Notes under the pieces: generated by a model | Seen by the model: the letters and a program-made list of their open reading frames with translations, nothing else | Databases searched by the model: none | Told to the model about the DNA's origin: nothing | DNA from: Zeugodacus cucurbitae | Taxonomy: Eukaryota; Arthropoda; Insecta; Diptera; Tephritidae | Length of the DNA stretch: 64,000 bases | Assembly (NCBI RefSeq): GCF_028554725.1 | Contig: NC_071671.1 | Location: forward strand, 2,081,001-2,145,000 | Direction: 5' to 3' | Program-made: the position numbers and the translations under genes | Shown: positions 58,816 to 64,000 of the stretch, piece after piece | Position numbering within the stretch: the first letter of the stretch is position 1 | How the letters are laid out: each line of letters begins with the position of its first letter

Positions 58816-59349
58816 GCGTTGGATTTCAAGGCTGACTGGTTTGAATCCCTATAAATCAAATGCAAATATTATTGTGGTACTGAAAAATCTTGACTTTCGA
58901 TATTTCTCAAATAGAATGCTGGATAAGTGGCAGTACTTGGATGTACAAAAAACTGACGTGTGTTTCCAACGAGAAGCCCATCTTTATTATTTATTTCTTC
59001 CTTCATTAACACCTCTTCCACTTTCATTAATCTCTACTTATATGTCTTTATTTGAAAATCAATCGAATTCAGCTAATTGTATCTACATACAGATAGTCTA
59101 AATGGAGTCCATTCCAATAACGTATCTATTAAATCGCAAAAATACTCGTTTAACTATGTAAAGAGTGCAAAATAGAAGCTATCTAAGCTTGTCTTCATAT
59201 ATGCATGTAAGTCCGTACATATTTACTTGGCCCGGTTATCGCGCAATTTGCTGCTTCTCTGTTGATTTGCATCATTTTTGGCGTTCCAATCCATTTGTCA
59301 GATTTCCCCAACTGTCAGTGTCGACTCCAATAATGCATGCAAGCAAATA

Positions 59350-60685
59350 TTTTTATACTTTGGCAACAAAAGTTGCTAAGAGAGTATTATAGTTTCGTTC
59401 ACATAACGGTTGTTTGTAAGTCATAAAACTAAACGAGTTAGATATAGTTAGATATATATATCAAAATAATCAGGGTGACGAGACGAGTCAAAATCCGAAT
59501 GTCTGTCTGTCCGTCTGTCCGTGCAACCGATAACTTGAGTAAAAATCGAGATATCTTAACGAAACTTGGAACACGTATTCCTTGGCACCCTGAGGAGGTT
59601 GCTTTCGAAAATGGGCAAAATAGGACCATTGCCACGCCCACAAAATGGCGAAAACCAAAAACCTATAAAGTGTCATATTTGGAATAAAGGATTGCACTAG
59701 GAAGGGGCATATTTGGATGTAATTTTTTGGGGAAGTGGGCGTGACCACGCCCCCAAATCGGTTATTTGTATGTATCTCGCAAACCAATAAACCAATATAA
59801 ACCAAACTTTCTGCAGTCAGTTATCTTAAGTACCCCACCACACACCATGAAAATAATTGAAATCGGATAATAACCACGCCCACCTCCCATACAAAGTTCA
59901 GGTTGAAAATTACTTAAAGTGGGTTAACTCACTAACGAAAAACATCAGAAACTCTAAATTTCACAGACATAATAGCAGAAGGAAGCTGCACTGAGATTTT
60001 TTTACAAAATGGAAAATGGGCGTGGCGTCGCCCACTTATGGGTCAAAAACCATATCTCAGGATCTATTCGACAGATTTCAATGAAATTCGGTATATAATA
60101 TTTTATTGACACCCTGATGACACGTGTGGAAAATGGACAAAATCGGTTCACAACCACGACAACTTCCCATACAACTCATTTTCGAATTCCATCGTATTTC
60201 TTCACTTTATAATATATACATAAGGAACCAATGAAGATAGCGAAATAAAACCTTACACAAATACTGTATAGGATCTGAGGCATCACTTGTGAAAAATTTG
60301 TCGAAATCGGACTATAACTTTTCAATGTCCCAGATATCGAATTTGAAGAACTCAGTGCCCCAAGGTAACTTTTCACCAAAAATTTCGGTAAATCTCTCAG
60401 GTATCTTAATTTAATTCAGAGGAAATATTTTTCTTCTAATAGTGTGTTTCTGTACCAGAAAAGGTTAAAATCGGGTCATAACTTCCCTTATATATGTATA
60501 TACCTAATTATAGGATTTTAAAAAATACGATGAGCTTAATAGCTTATAAATCGGTTAATATGTGAAATATATTTATGCCGAATATATGGGTCAAATTGTG
60601 TGTTATCTTAATAAAAATATAGCAATAAATTGCGAGAGTATAAAATGTTCGGTTGCATCCGAACTTAGCCTTTCCTTACTTGTTT
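59350..60685 (+). repeat. INE-1-like interspersed repeat, copy 2
   Basis: The longer of the two copies, starting TTTTATACTTTGGCAACAAA and ending AGCCTTTCCTTACTTGTTT. It contains segments missing from copy 1, such as TCTTAACGAAACTTGGAACA and ACCCTGATGACACGTGTGG. Both copies lie in the same orientation 6.7 kb apart. Confidence 0.75.
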
Positions 60686-63600
60686 GACGGTAATTTTATT
60701 TACTTCCAAGAGTGTGGAAGCTTTAAGCAGCGAGGAAATGCAAGAAAAACGAAACATTGGCGAATTGAAAAAGAAAAAGTGTATACAAATTGATACTTCC
60801 GTAAACTACAGATCTACATACATAGATATATGTATATATGGAAGTGCCCTGGTTAAGCTAACTCCTCAAAGCTTTACTCTGCATTTGTATGAAATATAGT
60901 ACAACAAATACGAATGCTAAGGGAGAGCACTGCTAGTTACTTGGCATGTGCTTAGCGTGGCGCTAATGAAAAGTGCACACACACACACAGACACACTCAC
61001 ACAAATGCATCTCTGCATGCACTAATAAATTTGCACACGAGCTCCATGCAGATTGATCTCCATGCCATGCCATATCTGTTTGTCTGTCTGCATCTCCGTT
61101 CATCCGTCCGTCCGTCCATTCGCCTGTTGTATGCGCTAATAATGCTTCACTCGACACCTTGCCACACTTTGGTGCAAATGCATCTTATCAGCAGCATCAT
61201 CCGGACAGCAGATGTGCAAATACACAGACGAAGAAGCGCTTTCGTATGGATAAATTACTTACTTAGCAACAGCAACGGAGCATTAAGCAGCAGCAGCAGC
61301 AGCCGCAACGGCAGTCAGCACACATGCACAGTTATTAGAGTAACTGTAACTGCAATGCTATCATTATCAAATGCTGTTAACAACAACAAAAACAACTTTC
61401 CTTATCTGCTTTGTGGCAACGTGCAATCAAATGCAGGCGCTCTGTTGTTGTTGTTATTGTTGTTGCTGCAACATTGTTACAGCATTTGTTGTTGTACATA
61501 TCAGTAGCTTACGTCTGCATGTATGTTTGATGGTGCTCTGTGAGTGCTTTTTAGAAAATTACTTCATCAGTGCTCCTTGCCTTCACCGCTTTCGGTTCGT
61601 GTGTCCTCACTTTGTGGCAAGAGTCGAGCAGGAAGACTCTCGTTTGGCCATTTCCCACATTTTTGCAATTCTCACATTTTCACAGAATTTGTACATTTCC
61701 ATTCGTCAAGAGGTTTAATCACATAATACGTTGCCGTATCATTGCCTCCGGAGTGTAAGATAATCTTTTCAATGTTTTCATTTTCAACCTTCAGGTGTGA
61801 ATGCATCAATAACACAAATGAAAAATTCGTTCTTCATTCGGATAATGTTTTCTGGTTTCTTGTTTGTTTTTTTGTCTTCTTTTTTGTTTTTGTTTTCTTT
61901 TTTATTTGTTGTTGTTATTATACTTGTTGTTGTTTTTGTTTTCACATTGTTCCACTTTCGTTTATTGCTATTTTTTGCATATTTTTGTGTACATTTTCTA
62001 AAATTTGAGTCTGCATTGAAAGCTAATCACTGCTGCTGTCTTGAGGCACACACCCACACATATACATATATATTTGTTCATTTGTATATTTCTTTAGCAA
62101 TAATCTTTGTTTAGAATTTCCGAAGAATTGAAAAGCATTAAGATATTTAATTTCACTCATTTAGATAATTTAAGATACCTCGAATTTCCTTTTTTAATAA
62201 GAAAACTCGTTCAAGGTTACCCTATTGCTGATAAAATGTTTCAGAACCATGATTGGTATTATTTTTGAGGAGAAATGGATTTACGGAAATTTCGGCTCAT
62301 CTGGAGTTCTACTTAATGGCTGAAACCATCCTCACATAAAACTTCGAGAATCAGTATGTTCCGGCCATAAGGTTCAGATTATTAGCTTAATATACATAAC
62401 GATTGTTTTAATGTCTCAATTCGACCGATCAAGTAAACCAAGTAATCGTTTAGATCGGAAAATAACTAAGAAAACTGAATCTGTATTCGAAAATAATCGT
62501 ATTAACAATAGAGAGATGCATTGGTTCCGAACATATCTCAAGGAACTACTCAGCACATTTGAGTTCTAGTTGGTCTTACCGAAATACCGTTGATCTCCCA
62601 AAAATTGTATGAAAAGGGTAGTGTTAGGTTAGGTTAAACTGGAAGACCACTAAGCCACGCTTAGACCAGTTTGGTACTTAGCGATACTAGAGGGAGTTCC
62701 GTAACATAGTACATGAGGAGTAGTTATCCTTTATGAGGACAGCGCTTGACATGAATTTAAAAGGTTATTAAATCTCACTATCAAAAGGACAACAGATGCT
62801 TTATGGTCCCCCTGGTGCCTTTCCTTTGACATTTTCTGCAGTCCTCGCGATATGTCAGATCCATCTAATAGGCATGCGCCGCCACCAGACTGTGACCAGT
62901 GAGTTATAATAACTATAACTACATTCCTACAGTTCCATTCATCAATCGCCAGTAAGAATTTCGTGTACTTTTGATCTACTGCTTTACACATAACATTTGC
63001 GTTTTTGCATCCCGGTACATCCTTCAAATTTTATCTTCCCAATCATGATATAGAAAGTGCATGGTCTTCCATATGTCTGTCACAAGACGATATTAAGAAG
63101 GGATAGCAAAAGAAATATATATATGTAATAATAATTTACTAAGAGACAGAGGGAGATAGAAGGGAGAGAAAGGTAAAAAGAGATACAAAAATAGTTGAGA
63201 GAAATAGAGCCAGAGCGAGAGAGAGAGAGAACGAGAGAGAAAAAGTGAAAGAGATAAAAAGGAAGAGAGTTAGAGACAGAGAAGAAGATATACTTAAAGA
63301 CAGTGCGAGGCAGTTGCTTTATTTTGGTTGCGATATTCATTCCAGCTCTTTTTCTCATCAATCAGTAGAGACAATCCTTGAAAATTTGATGTTTATTATA
63401 TAATCATTTGCATTTGATTAACCACACTTCAGAGTATTAATAGCAATTTTAATGCTTTATGCTTATTTGCTCCCCGCTTTATACTGCTCAAAGCCAAAGA
63501 ATTTATAGTTATAGTGGCTTTGGAAACTTCCCCAGCACTAACAGTGTATTTTAAGTACCTTTCGACTTGAAGTTGGTTGCGGTGTAACTTTCCATTATAT

Positions 63601-64000
63601 TTTACAAATTCATTTAGGAAAACTGAAAGCCAACCGCGCGGCTTTAAAGGCAAACTTTCACGCAAATACTTTCATAAAAAAACACACTCTACAACAACAC
63701 AGATTTGCCAAATAGCGGTTAAAGCGAAACTTTCGCTACGCAAATAGAAACCTGTTGAGCTCGTTGTTGTTGGTGGATTGGGGGATTTCGCAAAAAACTT
63801 TGACAACTGATTTCACAATGTTCATGTAATTAAAGTGGACGTCAGAAATTCGAGCATTAAAAATGAAAATTTCATATTCATTTACATTTGAAGTTGAAGT
63901 TGAAGTGGAAGTTGCAGTTGACTAACCCAAGAGTGCTCGGTGCAAATAACGGTGCTCGAATGTGTATTGCTGCATGCAAAACTTGCATTTCAACTCGGAA
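60686..64000. other. Non-coding to window end
   Basis: Triplet and homopolymer tracts at 61.27-61.5 kb and 61.85-61.98 kb generate open frames. A GGTTAGGTTAAACTGG block at about 62627 recalls a common dispersed fly sequence. A minus-strand frame at 62731-63027 (VPGCKNANVM, IDEWNCRNV) may be a very degraded retrotransposon piece. No gene is supported. Confidence 0.35.
63133..63310. repeat. (GA)n-rich purine tract
   Basis: About 180 bases of nearly pure purine on the + strand, with runs such as GAGAGAGAGAGAGAACGAGAG. Such tracts are potential GAGA-factor sites and can form triplex DNA. Confidence 0.8.

Noticed and set aside
62731..63027. 98-codon minus-strand frame resembling a retroelement RNase H tail
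   Set aside because: Only isolated residues fit (VPGCKNA, IDEW) and the conserved GNE.AD motif is missing. Too weak to annotate as an element.
1..64000. tRNA, rRNA, snRNA genes and CRISPR arrays
   Set aside because: No B-box with cloverleaf, no rRNA-like block and no regularly spaced short repeats with unique spacers were seen. The regular repeats present are ordinary tandem repeats.

Overview
The window looks like nuclear DNA of a higher fly, most probably a tephritid fruit fly (inference). The reasons are three conserved animal genes with short fly-type introns of about 50 to 100 bases, long CAA/CAG-type low-complexity coding tracts, a TCAGTC initiator with a correctly spaced downstream element, and several interspersed repeat families that I associate with tephritid genomes. 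No bacterial, organellar, rRNA, tRNA or CRISPR sequence was seen.

Layout. Positions 1-14.6 kb hold no gene I can support. They hold mariner-type terminal repeats, one fly interspersed repeat (2.3-3.0 kb), three tandem repeats, and a dense scatter of one short motif, ACTGTTCYCA / TGRGAACAGT, about 22 times between 4.2 and 14.3 kb. From 14.6 to 31.6 kb on the + strand lies a large two-PDZ scaffold gene (PDZD2/pro-IL-16-like; predicted 1619 aa, seven coding exons). Its 10.3 kb third intron contains a second candidate start at 20.9 kb: initiator plus downstream promoter element, an 87-codon first exon, and a donor in the right phase to join the common exon. The same intron carries mariner debris, tandem repeats and a 700 bp TTAA-flanked inverted-repeat element. 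Just past the poly(A) signals is a 1.7 kb stretch that is almost entirely A and T (31.8-33.5 kb).

From 34.9 to 44.3 kb is a compact housekeeping cluster. It contains DCAF1/VprBP (mahjong, minus strand, 13 coding exons, predicted 1618 aa), the COPII cargo adaptor TEX261 (plus strand, 4 coding exons, 197 aa) and ribose-5-phosphate isomerase (minus strand, single exon, 279 aa). DCAF1 and TEX261 are divergent across about 800 bp. TEX261 and Rpi are convergent across about 310 bp. DCAF1 has two unusual gene-structure features: consecutive exons that begin with the same KEPN-type peptide, and an intron near the 3' end that stays open in frame for about 250 codons.

From 44.3 to 64 kb the window is mostly non-genic. 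It holds one possible small two-exon gene (45.3-45.7 kb, minus), four fragments of non-LTR retrotransposons, a deleted mariner copy, two copies of a 1.1-1.3 kb INE-1-like repeat, and a 122 bp satellite-like array (54.5-55.3 kb). The genes do not form one pathway. DCAF1 is a CRL4 ubiquitin-ligase substrate receptor, TEX261 acts in ER export, Rpi acts in the pentose phosphate pathway, and the PDZ protein is probably a cortical or junctional scaffold.
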